Source of the DNA: Saprospiraceae bacterium
Lineage (GTDB): Bacteria; Bacteroidota; Bacteroidia; Chitinophagales; Saprospiraceae
Assembly: GCA_019187225.1 (NCBI GenBank)
Contig: JABAQQ010000027.1
Span: 69,766 to 133,765, forward strand
Direction: 5' to 3'
Length of the DNA stretch: 64,000 bases
In this document: piece by piece, positions 1 to 8,969 of the stretch
Layout of the letters: the number at the start of each line of letters is the position of its first letter
Position numbering within the stretch: the first letter of the stretch is position 1
The notes under the pieces: generated by a model
What the model was told of the DNA's origin: nothing
What the model saw: the letters and a program-made list of their open reading frames with translations, nothing else
The model's database searches: none
Translations under genes and position numbers: made by a program

Positions 1-2218
1 AGATTTTAAAGAGGCATTAAAAATAGATGATGATTATGCATTGTCTAATTTTTCAAAAGATGTTGTTGGACTTAAAAATGTTGGAGGAGGTTATTTAGTT
101 ATTGGTGTGCAAGATAAAACTTGGTATCCTGTTGGAATGCCCGCTCAACTCCCATACGACACTAAACAGCTTAGAGATAAAGTTTTTAAGTGTACGGGGC
201 TTACATTAGAAATCGATCTTGTTCATCATAATTTATATATTTCAGGAAGGGAATACTTATTAGGTTTAATCTTGGTTCGGGCTAGTAAAAATCGTCATAA
301 AAGACGAACTCCATCTCTAATTGCCAAAGATTTTTGCACTAAAGAATCTTATGGACTCAGAAGAGGAGAAATTTATGTAAGAAAAGGTGATTCAACCTTA
401 AAAATAACCTCGCAGGCTGAGTTAATCGATCTTTTAGAAAACTTAGAAGATATTGCTGATAAAGATTCAATATCTAATACTTCCTCCCCATTTGCTATTG
501 AAGATGGGTTATTTAGGTTACTAGAAAAAGGATTCGATTCATTTATTGGTAGAAATGAAATCAAAAAGCAGATTGTTGATGCTGTTTTAAAAGACCCGCG
601 AATTTGGATTATAAATGTTCATGGCCCTGGTGGTGTTGGAAAATCAGCCCTTGTGAATTGGGCTGTATATAAATTTTATGAAGACAAGACGTTTGAGTCC
701 ATCATACATCTGACTGGAAAAGACACAATACTTACCACAAAAGGAATTGAAAAATATTCAAGGTCGTTATATTCTCTCGAGAATCTGTTAGATCATATAT
801 TGTATATTTTTGAATACTCAACCGAAATTCCTTTGGAAAAGAAGAAAGAATTAGTGATGGAAATATTTTCTGCATGGAATACTCTTATAGTTTTAGATAA
901 CATGGAAACCGTATCCGATGGCCGGATATTATCTTTTGTACAATCATTACCAATAGGTACAAAGGCAAAAGTGTTAATTACTAGCCGCCAAAAAACAGGT
1001 GGGTGGGAACTACCAATCCCAATAAAAGAGCTTAATGAATATGAAGTTGAAGAGTTTTTAGTCAAAAGGGTAGAGGAGCTAAAAATTGATTTGCAAGTTG
1101 ATGAACAAATAAGTAAAAAAATATGGCAAGTAACGGGAGGGCTTCCCCTTGCTATACAATGGATACTTGGAAATTATCGTTTGAGCGGCGACCTTAATTC
1201 CATACTAGAATTAGCAAAATCAAAGGATGCACCAATATTAGAATTCAGTTTTAGGAACATTTGGGATAGATTACCAAACGATTCGAAGCAAGTACTTGCG
1301 GCTATGACAATTTTTGATGAACCCCCTACTGTACAGCAAATATCAATTGCGACAGAATTTTCAATTGAGAGAATCCAAAACAGCCTTGAATATCTAACAG
1401 AATGCACTTTGGTGAATAAAATTATCCAGTTTTCTGATGGCAAACAAACATTTACTGCATTGCCAATTACACTTAATTTTGCAAAATTTCAATTAGGTGA
1501 AATGGGTGAGTTTGAAATAATGTGTAGAAGAAAAATCCAAAAATATTCAGATCAAATGAAATTAGTAGAATTTGAAACAAAAAAATTTCACGACAGATTC
1601 GAAAAATATGGAATAGATAAAGAAAATGAAAAAAGGGCTGCAATTTTATGTCAAAAAGGAGAGTCAGAGTTATTTATTGGAAATCTTGAAAATGCAGAAT
1701 TATTATTTAAACAAGCCAGAGAACTCGACCCAGTATCAGCCTATCCACTTATCATGAGTGCAAGTTATGAACTTGGAAGGAATAGGATTGGCAATGCAAT
1801 ATCGTTTATCAGTGAGGCAACTAAAAAAGTTAACAAGTATAACGCTGCTTTGTGTTATTCTGTTAAAGCACGGATCCACTTTGCGACAAGAGATAATGAA
1901 AATCTTGTGAAGTCATATGAGAAGGTATTGGAATATGAACCAGATAACGATATTATCAGGCATCAATATGGTGTATTGCTAAGCAAAATGGGCAAACCAA
2001 TAGACGCAATAAACCAATTTAATATTATTATAGATAGACATATTAAAATAGCGCCGCCAAGTTTGCAGCTTCTAATTGCACTAAATACACGGATGAAGAA
2101 CTGTTTAAGATTGAATAATATAGAACAATTAGAAAAAGACAGAAAGTTGGTCTCTAAGTATTTTAAAGATTATCCTCACTTAGCTTCCGAAGCACATCGA
2201 TTTTCCAACTTGTTGTGA
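1..2218 (+). CDS. STAND/NB-ARC NTPase with AlbA_2 (Schlafen-like) N terminus and TPR C terminus, 5' partial
   Basis: The reading frame is open from base 2, so the gene starts left of the window; the TTG at 41 is an internal codon, not a convincing start. The first visible residues, with NVGGGYLVIGV, match the glycine-rich core of AlbA_2/Schlafen-type nucleic-acid-binding domains. A Walker A loop GPGGVGKS follows at codons 195-202 counted from nt 41, then a Walker B-like strand TLIVLDN, an ITSR sensor and GGLPLAI, the usual NB-ARC/STAND order. The last 200 residues look like TPR helices. STAND proteins with such sensors often act in phage defence or signalling by nucleotide-dependent oligomerisation; that role is inferred here. 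No separate effector domain is visible; it may be the AlbA_2 part or lie in the missing 5' end. The gene is far more AT-rich than everything to its right, suggesting transfer. Confidence 0.8.
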   Translation, partial: DFKEALKIDDDYALSNFSKDVVGLKNVGGGYLVIGVQDKTWYPVGMPAQLPYDTKQLRDKVFKCTGLTLEIDLVHHNLYISGREYLLGLILVRASKNRHKRRTPSLIAKDFCTKESYGLRRGEIYVRKGDSTLKITSQAELIDLLENLEDIADKDSISNTSSPFAIEDGLFRLLEKGFDSFIGRNEIKKQIVDAVLKDPRIWIINVHGPGGVGKSALVNWAVYKFYEDKTFESIIHLTGKDTILTTKGIEKYSRSLYSLENLLDHILYIFEYSTEIPLEKKKELVMEIFSAWNTLIVLDNMETVSDGRILSFVQSLPIGTKAKVLITSRQKTGGWELPIPIKELNEYEVEEFLVKRVEELKIDLQVDEQISKKIWQVTGGLPLAIQWILGNYRLSGDLNSILELAKSKDAPILEFSFRNIWDRLPNDSKQVLAAMTIFDEPPTVQQISIATEFSIERIQNSLEYLTECTLVNKIIQFSDGKQTFTALPITLNFAKFQLGEMGEFEIMCRRKIQKYSDQMKLVEFETKKFHDRFEKYGIDKENEKRAAILCQKGESELFIGNLENAELLFKQARELDPVSAYPLIMSASYELGRNRIGNAISFISEATKKVNKYNAALCYSVKARIHFATRDNENLVKSYEKVLEYEPDNDIIRHQYGVLLSKMGKPIDAINQFNIIIDRHIKIAPPSLQLLIALNTRMKNCLRLNNIEQLEKDRKLVSKYFKDYPHLASEAHRFSNLL

Positions 2219-2263
2219 TCTTTCACAAACACTTGATGATTTACCGAATATTCTTGATTGCGA

Positions 2264-3604
2264 TTAATAGCGAGATTTTCCGACATCCCCTTTCTGAAAC
2301 TCCACCGTATACACCGACATATATTTACCCAGGTCGGAATATTTGTAAAACAGCCGCGCTTTCTGCCCCAGCCGCAAACAGGTATGCTTGTTGGCTACAT
2401 CTTCCGGCGTATTCATGGGCTGCAGCGATGGATACCACAAGATGTGGCCGGGTTTATCCACCAGCAATTGCGGTTGGGTCCAGTCCTGCGAGTTCGATCC
2501 CGCGCCCAGGTCAGCGTTCGGGTTGAAGGAGATGTACAGGCTGCTGCCCTGCCATGAAGGGCCGGTCACTTTGCCCATCAGCATGACCCAGCAGTTCAGG
2601 TAAGTATTCCAACTGACGGATGGCCCCCAGTGAAACCCGCCGGTGGGAGAAGATGCAGCTCCCCCACCTTCCGCCGGGGGGATTTGCAGCGATGCCACGG
2701 GCCTGCCGATGCTGTCCCAGGGTACGGTAAAACCTTTGCCGTCCCAGCGCCGGGCTTTTCCCTGCGGATCGTCGAGGTCGCTCAGGCGGATACGCGCCAC
2801 ACTGATACACTGACCGCTCCATTCGCGCGTCCGGTCGTACGAAGCAGAATCGTATACGCCGGGATAACCGTATTCGCCGTAAAACAGATACAGGTAGTCG
2901 CCCTGGGTTACTGCGGAAGGGTCGCCCACGCCGCCCGCAAACGTGCAGGAAGTGTTGTGCGGCTTCAGGATCATGCGGGGTTGCTTGTCCTCGATGAACA
3001 AACCCTTGTTTTCCCAACTGCGCCCGCCGTCGGTGGATTTCATCACGCCGATGCGGCATACCGCTGCGGGAGAGGTCGGCCCCGTCAGCCCCTGCGGCCA
3101 TTTCCGGTCAATGTATCCCTCGCCGGTGGCCGGATCGTAAGGCAGGGTTGCCGGATAATTTTCGTTGTGGTAAATGGCGTAGAGCGTTCGCCCCGAAGGG
3201 TCTTTCGCGTCCTGGTACACCGTCTCGAACCACACCGCGCCGTGCAGGCCCGGCTGGCCGGTGGGCGCGTTCGCCGGCATTTTCGGCGCGGTAAACGCTG
3301 CTGCCGGCCTGCTGAACGCTTCGTCGGCATTTTTGCCGTCGGCAAATTTCAGGTCGCTTGCATCGCCCCAGAGCGGGTCTTCGCCGTATTTTCCGGGAAA
3401 AATCCGGAAGGTGTCGCCGATCCACGCTTCGGCCATGTTGCAGTCCACAAAATTGTTGAAGTGAAAGGTGTCGGCGGGGGTAAGAATTACCTTGGGCGGT
3501 ACGAAGGCAGCGGGTTTTTGTTGGGCCGGGGGTTGGCAGGCGAAAAAGGCGGCGGCCGTCATCAGGGTGCAAATAGCCACAACCGGCAGGAAATGATTGC
3601 GCAT
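2264..3604 (-). CDS. Lipoprotein with sialidase-like/BNR (Asp-box) fold
   Basis: The 446-residue product begins with a lipoprotein signal (hydrophobic stretch, then FFAC with Cys23), so it should be anchored in the envelope. A clear Asp-box, STDGGRSW, lies at residues 190-197, and the aromatic, Gly- and Asp-rich remainder (GDPSAV, YLYLFYGEYG, WGPSVSWN) fits a beta-propeller of the sialidase or GH43-like type. The substrate cannot be read from the sequence; a carbohydrate-related role is inference. It converges with the STAND gene and has a TATCTTTG promoter-like element just upstream of its start. Confidence 0.65.
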   Translation of the reverse strand: MRNHFLPVVAICTLMTAAAFFACQPPAQQKPAAFVPPKVILTPADTFHFNNFVDCNMAEAWIGDTFRIFPGKYGEDPLWGDASDLKFADGKNADEAFSRPAAAFTAPKMPANAPTGQPGLHGAVWFETVYQDAKDPSGRTLYAIYHNENYPATLPYDPATGEGYIDRKWPQGLTGPTSPAAVCRIGVMKSTDGGRSWENKGLFIEDKQPRMILKPHNTSCTFAGGVGDPSAVTQGDYLYLFYGEYGYPGVYDSASYDRTREWSGQCISVARIRLSDLDDPQGKARRWDGKGFTVPWDSIGRPVASLQIPPAEGGGAASSPTGGFHWGPSVSWNTYLNCWVMLMGKVTGPSWQGSSLYISFNPNADLGAGSNSQDWTQPQLLVDKPGHILWYPSLQPMNTPEDVANKHTCLRLGQKARLFYKYSDLGKYMSVYTVEFQKGDVGKSRY

Positions 3605-3620
3605 AGGTCATCCGTTTGCA

Positions 3621-3628
3621 CAAAGATA
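3621..3628 (-). promoter_or_regulatory. Bacteroidota-type -7 element (TATCTTTG)
   Basis: Reading the minus strand, TATCTTTG matches the TAnnTTTG -7 consensus of Bacteroidota sigma factor promoters and lies about 17 bases before the ATG of the lipoprotein gene ending at 2264. A convincing -33 TTTG is not obvious, so this is a candidate only. Confidence 0.4.
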
Positions 3629-3670
3629 GCGGAACGGGTAAAATGAAAAAGAACCGGTCTGTTATATTCG

Positions 3671-3709
3671 TTTGAAAGTGGTTTGAATGGTTTGAGCGGT
3701 TTGAAATTG
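3671..3709. repeat. Short 9-mer direct repeats (GGTTTGA-containing)
   Basis: Three consecutive nine-base units share GGTTTGA (GTGGTTTGA, ATGGTTTGA, GCGGTTTGA), flanked by TTTGAAA. A looser set of the complementary TTTCAAAC words lies near 29385-29455. The array is in the spacer upstream of the lipoprotein gene and is non-coding. Confidence 0.5.
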
Positions 3710-3756
3710 TTTTAAAAGTGGCGGTCGTTCAAAATTACTTAGTATTGACCATCAAT

Positions 3757-3861
3757 AAGTAAGCGAACAAAATAAATCGACAATAGACATTGGACGTTTG
3801 ACCCTGCCAACCAATCATTTGGTCAAATATCCAATGTCAAAAATCCATTGTCCAGGTACTT
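3757..3861 (+). repeat. Dispersed ~105-bp intergenic repeat, copy 1
   Basis: This stretch matches the reverse complement of 63691-63798 over about 105 bases with only scattered mismatches (core ACCAATCATTTGGTCAAAT). Both copies contain an imperfect inverted repeat around the CCAATCATTTGG core, so either could fold into a hairpin. It lies between two minus-strand genes, overlaps no gene, and encodes nothing recognisable. It is best called a non-autonomous intergenic repeat family. Confidence 0.75.
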
Positions 3862-3868
3862 ACGGCTT

Positions 3869-4459
3869 TTAACTTCGAAAAATTTTTCTCCCTTTCGCAA
3901 CCAATTCCCCCGTTTTTTTCAGATCCTGAATGGTTCGTATCACCGTTTCGACGCGCAATCCGGTGAGGTCGGCAATGGTTTGGCGGGTGATCTTCACTTC
4001 GTAAAGCCCCGGCGTTTTACTTTCCTTTTTCATGTAGTCGATCAGGGTCAGAATGCGGTGCGCCGCGTGATACCCTTTTATTTCTTTGGACAACATGGTT
4101 TTGAAGCGCAGGCGGTTCGACAAGGTTTTTAAAAACGCCAGGCTTATCGCGGCATTTTCCGCCAGCAGTTTTTCGAATATGTCGTGCGAAAGGCGGTATA
4201 CCTCCGAGTTTTCGATGGCTTGCGCGCAGGCGGGATAGGGAAACCGGCCCAGCAAAGCCGGTTCGCCGAAGCTCTGCCCCGGACCAAAGATACCCTGCAA
4301 TACCTCCTGCTCCTCCTCGCCGTAATTGAACATTTTAATGCTGCCCGATTTTACCTGGTAGTGGAAAACCGGATCGTCGCCCTCAAAGAAGAGCATTTGG
4401 CCTTTTTTCAGGCGTTTGACGCTTGCGCCGTATTGATGGAGCAATCCTTCAGGTATCAT
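3869..4459 (-). CDS. Crp/Fnr family transcriptional regulator
   Basis: The 196-residue product has a cyclic-nucleotide-binding-type beta-roll (about residues 15-130; GPGQSFGEPALLG and similar turns) followed by a Crp-type winged helix-turn-helix near residues 155-195 (ITRQTIADLTGLRVETVIRT). No Fnr cysteine cluster is seen, so it is unlikely to hold an Fe-S cluster. The effector is unknown. It ends next to the dispersed repeat and lies 9 bases after the alpha/beta hydrolase gene on the same strand, so the two may be co-transcribed. Confidence 0.85.
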   Translation of the reverse strand: MIPEGLLHQYGASVKRLKKGQMLFFEGDDPVFHYQVKSGSIKMFNYGEEEQEVLQGIFGPGQSFGEPALLGRFPYPACAQAIENSEVYRLSHDIFEKLLAENAAISLAFLKTLSNRLRFKTMLSKEIKGYHAAHRILTLIDYMKKESKTPGLYEVKITRQTIADLTGLRVETVIRTIQDLKKTGELVAKGRKIFRS

Positions 4460-4468
4460 GGCGGAAAT

Positions 4469-5362
4469 TTAAAGACTCCGCGAAAAATGCGCCTTTATTG
4501 CTGCGCTGAATTGTTCGGGCTGGTGCGCCCAGGGCAAATGTCCGGAATTTTCGATTACTACGACTTGTGCTGCCGGGTACCGTTCAATCACCTGTTTTCG
4601 ACTTTCGCCATAGATATCCTTGTCCCCGTATATGATAGTCACCGGGAAGGAGAATTCGTTCATTCGCTTGAGGGGCGGATATGCGAGGATACTGCGCCGG
4701 GTATTATTTACCGGGTCGGCAGCGATGCCATCGAGCCAGTCGTATGATTCTTCGGCGACCTTAAATCCGGCGTTGTAATTTTTCAGCACCCGGCGGAACA
4801 AACGCCGGTAAGCGCGGTCGCTGCCGAGGGCGCCCCATATCGAGTGCCAACCCATAAGCAGCCATTGCCAGGTGGAGCCGGCGGCTTTGTTGAATGCCAT
4901 GACTTCCTTTTCGGTTTGTTTCCACACCTCGCCGGTACCCGAACTGGGGCTGCATAAAACCATACTTAAAAGTTTTTCCGGGTGTTCCTGTGCATAGATC
5001 TGGGCATACAAACCGCCCCAGGAATGACCGTACAAGTGGAATTTTTCCAGCCGCAGCGTGTCCGCCACCGCATCGAGGTCGGCAATATAATCGCCGATAC
5101 CATAGGTGCCACCGGGGCAATCTGACGCACCTGTGCCGCGTTGCTGAAAATAAACGACCTGAAACCGATCCCTGAGCAGGTCAATGACGGAGTGCATGGG
5201 ATCGGGCACGCCGGGGCCACCATGGAGCAACACGATTGTTTCGGCATTTGCATGCGGGTAAACAAATGTATTAAGGACGGCGCCCTTCGATTCAACGCGT
5301 ATATTTTGTTGTGCCATGAGCGGAGAAGACATGAAGGTCAACATGATGAATAACTTTTGCAT
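4469..5362 (-). CDS. Secreted alpha/beta hydrolase, proline iminopeptidase-like
   Basis: The start at 5362 is preferred because MQKLFIMLTFMSSPLMAQQ gives a clean signal peptide; an upstream ATG at 5389 would put nine extra residues before it. The 297-residue product shows the oxyanion loop HGGPG at residues 47-51, the nucleophile elbow GHSWGG with Ser114, and a late GDKD and SGHLPW that would supply Asp and His. This is the S33 prolyl-aminopeptidase-like layout. Whether the substrate is an N-terminal proline peptide or another ester or amide is not decided by the sequence. The Crp/Fnr gene follows on the same strand. Confidence 0.8.
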   Translation of the reverse strand: MQKLFIMLTFMSSPLMAQQNIRVESKGAVLNTFVYPHANAETIVLLHGGPGVPDPMHSVIDLLRDRFQVVYFQQRGTGASDCPGGTYGIGDYIADLDAVADTLRLEKFHLYGHSWGGLYAQIYAQEHPEKLLSMVLCSPSSGTGEVWKQTEKEVMAFNKAAGSTWQWLLMGWHSIWGALGSDRAYRRLFRRVLKNYNAGFKVAEESYDWLDGIAADPVNNTRRSILAYPPLKRMNEFSFPVTIIYGDKDIYGESRKQVIERYPAAQVVVIENSGHLPWAHQPEQFSAAIKAHFSRSL

Positions 5363-5434
5363 GATCGTTTCTTGCTGCAAAAGTGTCATCCTCCTGCAGC
5401 CTCCGCATTAACATTTGATAAAAAGTGGCCCGCA

Positions 5435-5650
5435 TTACCCGTTTTGAGCAATTTCTTTTCTCAATCTGCGCACCAGCCCGTCGAGTAAGAAGTATTCCTG
5501 TTCGTTGGCCAAACCCTGGCGGATGAAAGTCTGCTGTTTTTCCAATTTCAGGATGGTGCAGTGTTCCGCCAGCAATTGGAGGTTGTTGCGCGACATGTTG
5601 AAATAAGCATCAATCGTTTCCTGCAGCAGGGGAAGGAGCGCCTGGTCCAT
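5435..5650 (-). pseudogene. Truncated Crp/Fnr-type regulator (CNB N-terminal fragment)
   Basis: This 71-codon frame begins like a Crp/Fnr regulator: an N-terminal helix followed by LAEHCTILKLEKQQTFIRQG and YFLLDGLVRRL, the first strands of a cyclic-nucleotide-binding roll. It then stops, where a full gene needs about 120 more codons including the HTH. No continuation is visible toward 5400, where the hydrolase leader starts. It is therefore read as the 5' remnant of a regulator. A TAACTTTG promoter-like element lies just upstream (5669-5676). Confidence 0.55.
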
Positions 5651-5757
5651 TTTTCGGTATTCTTACGACAAAGTTACCAAAAAATTGGTCTTTATTGGAT
5701 CGGCAGCAGGAATTGTGGCAAACGATACCGGGCGGTGGCAGGTGCAGGCTTTTCTTG

Positions 5758-5852
5758 CCCGCGTGTCATGCGGAGCGCAGCGCAGCATTCGACCAAACGC
5801 AAGTGATAATCAATTGTTTAGTCCGGATGCTGCGCTGCGCACGGCACGGCGG
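5758..5852. repeat. Imperfect inverted-repeat element related to the 40.4 kb hairpin
   Basis: The arms are CCCGCGTGTCATGCGGAGCG... and its degraded complement ending ...GGCACGGCGGG, with a matching inner pair GCGCAGCGCAGCAT / ATGCTGCGCTGCGC. The loop contains TGATAATCAATTG, also found in the loop of the perfect inverted repeat at 40364-40474. The shared loop and TGTCAT/AGCGCAGCG words indicate one family of hairpin-forming elements. It occupies most of the gene-free stretch 5651-5966; nothing else is recognisable there. Confidence 0.55.
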
Positions 5853-5966
5853 GAAGGCGAATCAAGAACTTTTTTCTGATCCGGGTCGCTGTAATATTGA
5901 TGCGATCCCGCAGTGGTGTTGGGGATTTTCATTCATGCCGAACGCTCGGCGGCGCGAGGTATACAC

Positions 5967-6317
5967 TCAAACCAGCACAGCGGCCACCGGCCCCGCTATG
6001 TGCAGCAACACGGACAACAGATAGGCGGAGATGGTGACTCGTGTGCCCGTTTGGGCAATGTTCAGTAAGATATTCGTAAAAAAGGTGAGTACGCTCACTG
6101 CCACGAAGGATAAGTAAAAACTTTCCAATCCGGCAAAATAGTACACCAGACAGATGGAAACCGGCATAAAAATGCAGGTCAGGGTGATAAGGGGCAGTAA
6201 AAACCAAAACGTGTTTTGGGCCGACTGGCGGTCGCAGAATTGCAGGTAGCGCTGCCACCAATTGGTGTGGGTGCGGGTTTTCAGGAGGGATTTCGGTGCG
6301 GCTGAGGTAATTTGCAT
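5967..6317 (-). CDS. Small membrane protein, unknown function
   Basis: The 116-residue product has a polar N terminus and three hydrophobic segments (near residues 37-60, 65-88 and 95-115), with a conserved-looking TGTRVTISAYLLSVLLHIAGP at the end. It is predicted to sit in the inner membrane. An overlapping 153-codon frame on the same strand has no such pattern and is treated as a shadow. I do not recognise the family. It is divergent from the small membrane protein gene at 6479. Confidence 0.6.
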   Translation of the reverse strand: MQITSAAPKSLLKTRTHTNWWQRYLQFCDRQSAQNTFWFLLPLITLTCIFMPVSICLVYYFAGLESFYLSFVAVSVLTFFTNILLNIAQTGTRVTISAYLLSVLLHIAGPVAAVLV

Positions 6318-6478
6318 GATCGTAACATTTTAATGAAAGATGGCGCAAAAGTGCAGGTGCACTCCCGGCAGCATTTATGACCTGGATCATAAACCGTCAA
6401 CTTTCCCTCAAATTCGTTTTATCGGCCAAACGGGAGGATATCCATACCTTCGGCGTCTGCAAACTACCGCATCGTTTT

Positions 6479-6772
6479 ATGTCAAAATTTATCCAATTCA
6501 TCGCCGGCGAGGCGCTCAACCTTTCCGTCGGATACTTAGCCGGACTGACGGCCTCCAATTTGGTCTCCACATTTTTTGTCAAAAAAGGTCTGGTCAATCT
6601 GTGGGGATTGACAGCCAAAAAAGAAGCCGTGAGCAAAGGCGATTACGAATGGCTGATGTTCATCGCCTCCTACCTGATCGGTTTGTTCGTGATGGCAAGT
6701 GTGACTTACGGGATGAAGAAGATCAGAAAACCCGCTTCACCCCCGCCTGATATTCCTGCCGGTCTGTCGTGA
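6479..6772 (+). CDS. Small membrane protein, unknown function
   Basis: The ATG at 6479 is chosen over the upstream start at 6377 because the extra 34 residues look like translated leader. The 97-residue product has hydrophobic segments around residues 7-30 and 62-85 and a Pro-rich tail, consistent with two membrane passes. No family is recognised. It lies 47 bases before the oxidoreductase gene on the same strand and may share its transcript. Confidence 0.55.
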   Translation: MSKFIQFIAGEALNLSVGYLAGLTASNLVSTFFVKKGLVNLWGLTAKKEAVSKGDYEWLMFIASYLIGLFVMASVTYGMKKIRKPASPPPDIPAGLS

Positions 6773-6819
6773 GGTTGATCCTCCGTTGACGCAACATTGG
6801 AGGACTGAAAACACTGATT

Positions 6820-7890
6820 ATGGAAAAGGTTATTCGCACCGGCATCGTCGGTTTCGGCATGGCCGGAAAGGTCTTTCACGCACCGTTTATCGGCACGTTG
6901 CCAGGGTTCCGGCTCAGCAAGATCAGTACGTCGAAAGAGACGACAGCTGCAGAGGCAAAGACGCTTTACCCGGAAACGATCATCGTCGCTGATGCCCGGT
7001 ACATTCTGGACGACGACGATATTGATCTGGTCATTATTTGCACTCCCAATACGGAGCACTTTCCCCTGGCGCAGGCAGCATTGCTGCGGGGCAAACACGT
7101 GATCGTGGAAAAACCTTTTACAGTGACTTCCGCAGAGGCCGATACGCTAGCGGCATTGGCCCGGCAACAGCAGCGCATTCTCACCGTACACCACAACCGG
7201 CGTTGGGTGGCCGACTACAAAACGGTGAAAAAGATCATCTCCAGCCAGCTGCTGGGCCGTTTGGCAACCTACGAAGCGCGCTACGACCGCTTTCGCCCTG
7301 CCTTGCGACCGCAGGCATGGCGCGAGGAAAATGTACCGGGCGCCGGCATTTTGTACGATCTCGGTGCGCACCTCATTGACCAGGCGCTGCAACTCTTCGG
7401 ATTGCCGGAGGCCATCATGGCGGATGTGCAAATTCAGCGGCCCGGCGGCAGGGTGGACGATTTTTTCGACCTCACCTTGTACTACTCCAACCTGCGCGTC
7501 TCACTCGGTGCGGGCATGCTGGTCAAAAAGCCCGGGCCATTCTTCAGCCTGCACGGCGATCGCGGTTCGTTTGTCAAATCAGGCATGGATGTGCAGGAAG
7601 AAGCCCTGAAGACCGGAAAAACACCCGCCAATACACCCGACTGGGGAGCGGAACCGGAGAGCCTTTGGGGACATATTTACACCGAATACGAAGGCATGCA
7701 GATGGCAGGCACGATCCAAAGCGAACGGGGGAGTTTCCAGGACTTTTTTATCAACGTACAACAAGCCATTTGGGGGGAAGCTCAATTGAACGTTACCCCC
7801 GAACAGGCGCGGGATACCATTCGCATCATCGAGTTGGCGATGCAAAGCAATCAGGAAAAACGAACGGTGGCGTATGATGGTGGTTCTTAG
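6820..7890 (+). CDS. Gfo/Idh/MocA family NAD(P)-dependent oxidoreductase
   Basis: The 356-residue protein starts with a Rossmann fingerprint, GIVGFGMAGKVFHAPF, continues with DLVIICTPN and the diagnostic EKPFTVT around residue 97, and ends with a C-terminal alpha/beta substrate domain containing YDLGAHLIDQ. This is the standard Gfo/Idh/MocA architecture and length. These enzymes oxidise or reduce sugars, inositols or related polyols. The E. coli YdgJ-like subgroup is the closest I can name from motifs, but the substrate is not readable. Confidence 0.9.
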   Translation: MEKVIRTGIVGFGMAGKVFHAPFIGTLPGFRLSKISTSKETTAAEAKTLYPETIIVADARYILDDDDIDLVIICTPNTEHFPLAQAALLRGKHVIVEKPFTVTSAEADTLAALARQQQRILTVHHNRRWVADYKTVKKIISSQLLGRLATYEARYDRFRPALRPQAWREENVPGAGILYDLGAHLIDQALQLFGLPEAIMADVQIQRPGGRVDDFFDLTLYYSNLRVSLGAGMLVKKPGPFFSLHGDRGSFVKSGMDVQEEALKTGKTPANTPDWGAEPESLWGHIYTEYEGMQMAGTIQSERGSFQDFFINVQQAIWGEAQLNVTPEQARDTIRIIELAMQSNQEKRTVAYDGGS

Positions 7891-7953
7891 TATAACAGCA
7901 GTTGAATCAGCATTGAAAACGGGTACGCAGTACGTTCGAACTTCTCACACCTT

Positions 7954-8931
7954 TTAACCCCTTAATACCGCAAAAATCAGGTAAGCTGCATACGCTGTGA
8001 GAAAAACGATGCCTTCCCCCCGCCGGATCAGCAGGCGCCTGCCGATGATCAGCGACAGGATCACTAAGCAACTCGAAGCGATGACCGCCAGGATATCCAC
8101 GTTGGAGGCTACGTTGAAGGGCAAAGGGCGAATGACGGCGCTGATACCGAGTATCCACAAGAGGTTGAAGATGTTGGAACCGATGGCGTTGCCGACGGCG
8201 ATGTCCGTATTCTTTTTCAGAGCAGCCAGGATGGAGGTCACCAGTTCGGGCAGGGAAGTGCCGAGCGCCACCACCGTCAGGCCGATAAGGGTTTCGCTCA
8301 AACCGAATAATCCGGCAATATGAACCGCTCCGTCCACCACCCATTTCCCGCCAAGGAACAAGCCCGCGGCGCCCGCGGCGATCAGGAGGAGGTTTTTGTG
8401 CAGCGGGGCAGGCGGCGTATTGGTTGAATCCTGCGTTTTCTGACTCTCTTTTGCGATGATCAGAATATAGGTCAAAAACAGGAAAAAAAAGAAAAGAATG
8501 ATGAGGCCGTCGCCCCTGCTGATGCCCACGTCATGGGCGGGTTCGTACCACAATGCCGAATTTGCCAAAAAGCCGATCAAGAGTGCGGCCGCTAAAGAAA
8601 ATGGCAGTTCCGAAAGGATGGTATTGCGGTGCACGGGCAAATCGCATATCACCGCCGTCGCGCCGAGTATGAGCAACACGTTGGCGATGTTGCTGCCAAA
8701 TATATTGCCCGTTGCCAGACCCGAACTGCCTTCGGCGCTGGCAATGATGCTGATGATGAGTTCGGGCATGGAGGTGCCCATGGAAACGATCGTCAGGCCA
8801 ATGACGAGGTCGGAGATGCCCAACCGGGAAGCAATGGCGGTGGCGCCGTCCACCAACCAGTCCGCTCCCTTGATGAGCAAAACGAATCCGAGCAGAAGCA
8901 GCAAAAAGATCATGCGGTAAAAATAGCGCAT
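7954..8931 (-). CDS. Calcium/sodium antiporter, CaCA family (YrbG-like)
   Basis: The frame stays open upstream, but the real start is the ATG at 8931, giving MRYFYRMIFLLLLLGF and 325 residues, the normal size for YrbG-type exchangers. Two inverted alpha-repeats are evident: GTSMPELI at residues 52-58 and GTSLPELV in the second half, both with the ion-binding Glu. About ten membrane segments are split by a polar loop. It should exchange Na+ or H+ for Ca2+ across the inner membrane. It converges with the oxidoreductase gene and lies 38 bases after pruA on the same strand. Confidence 0.88.
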   Translation of the reverse strand: MRYFYRMIFLLLLLGFVLLIKGADWLVDGATAIASRLGISDLVIGLTIVSMGTSMPELIISIIASAEGSSGLATGNIFGSNIANVLLILGATAVICDLPVHRNTILSELPFSLAAALLIGFLANSALWYEPAHDVGISRGDGLIILFFFFLFLTYILIIAKESQKTQDSTNTPPAPLHKNLLLIAAGAAGLFLGGKWVVDGAVHIAGLFGLSETLIGLTVVALGTSLPELVTSILAALKKNTDIAVGNAIGSNIFNLLWILGISAVIRPLPFNVASNVDILAVIASSCLVILSLIIGRRLLIRRGEGIVFLTAYAAYLIFAVLRG

Positions 8932-8969
8932 GATCCTTTTACACAGAAGCCTTATCCGGGAACGGGTCT

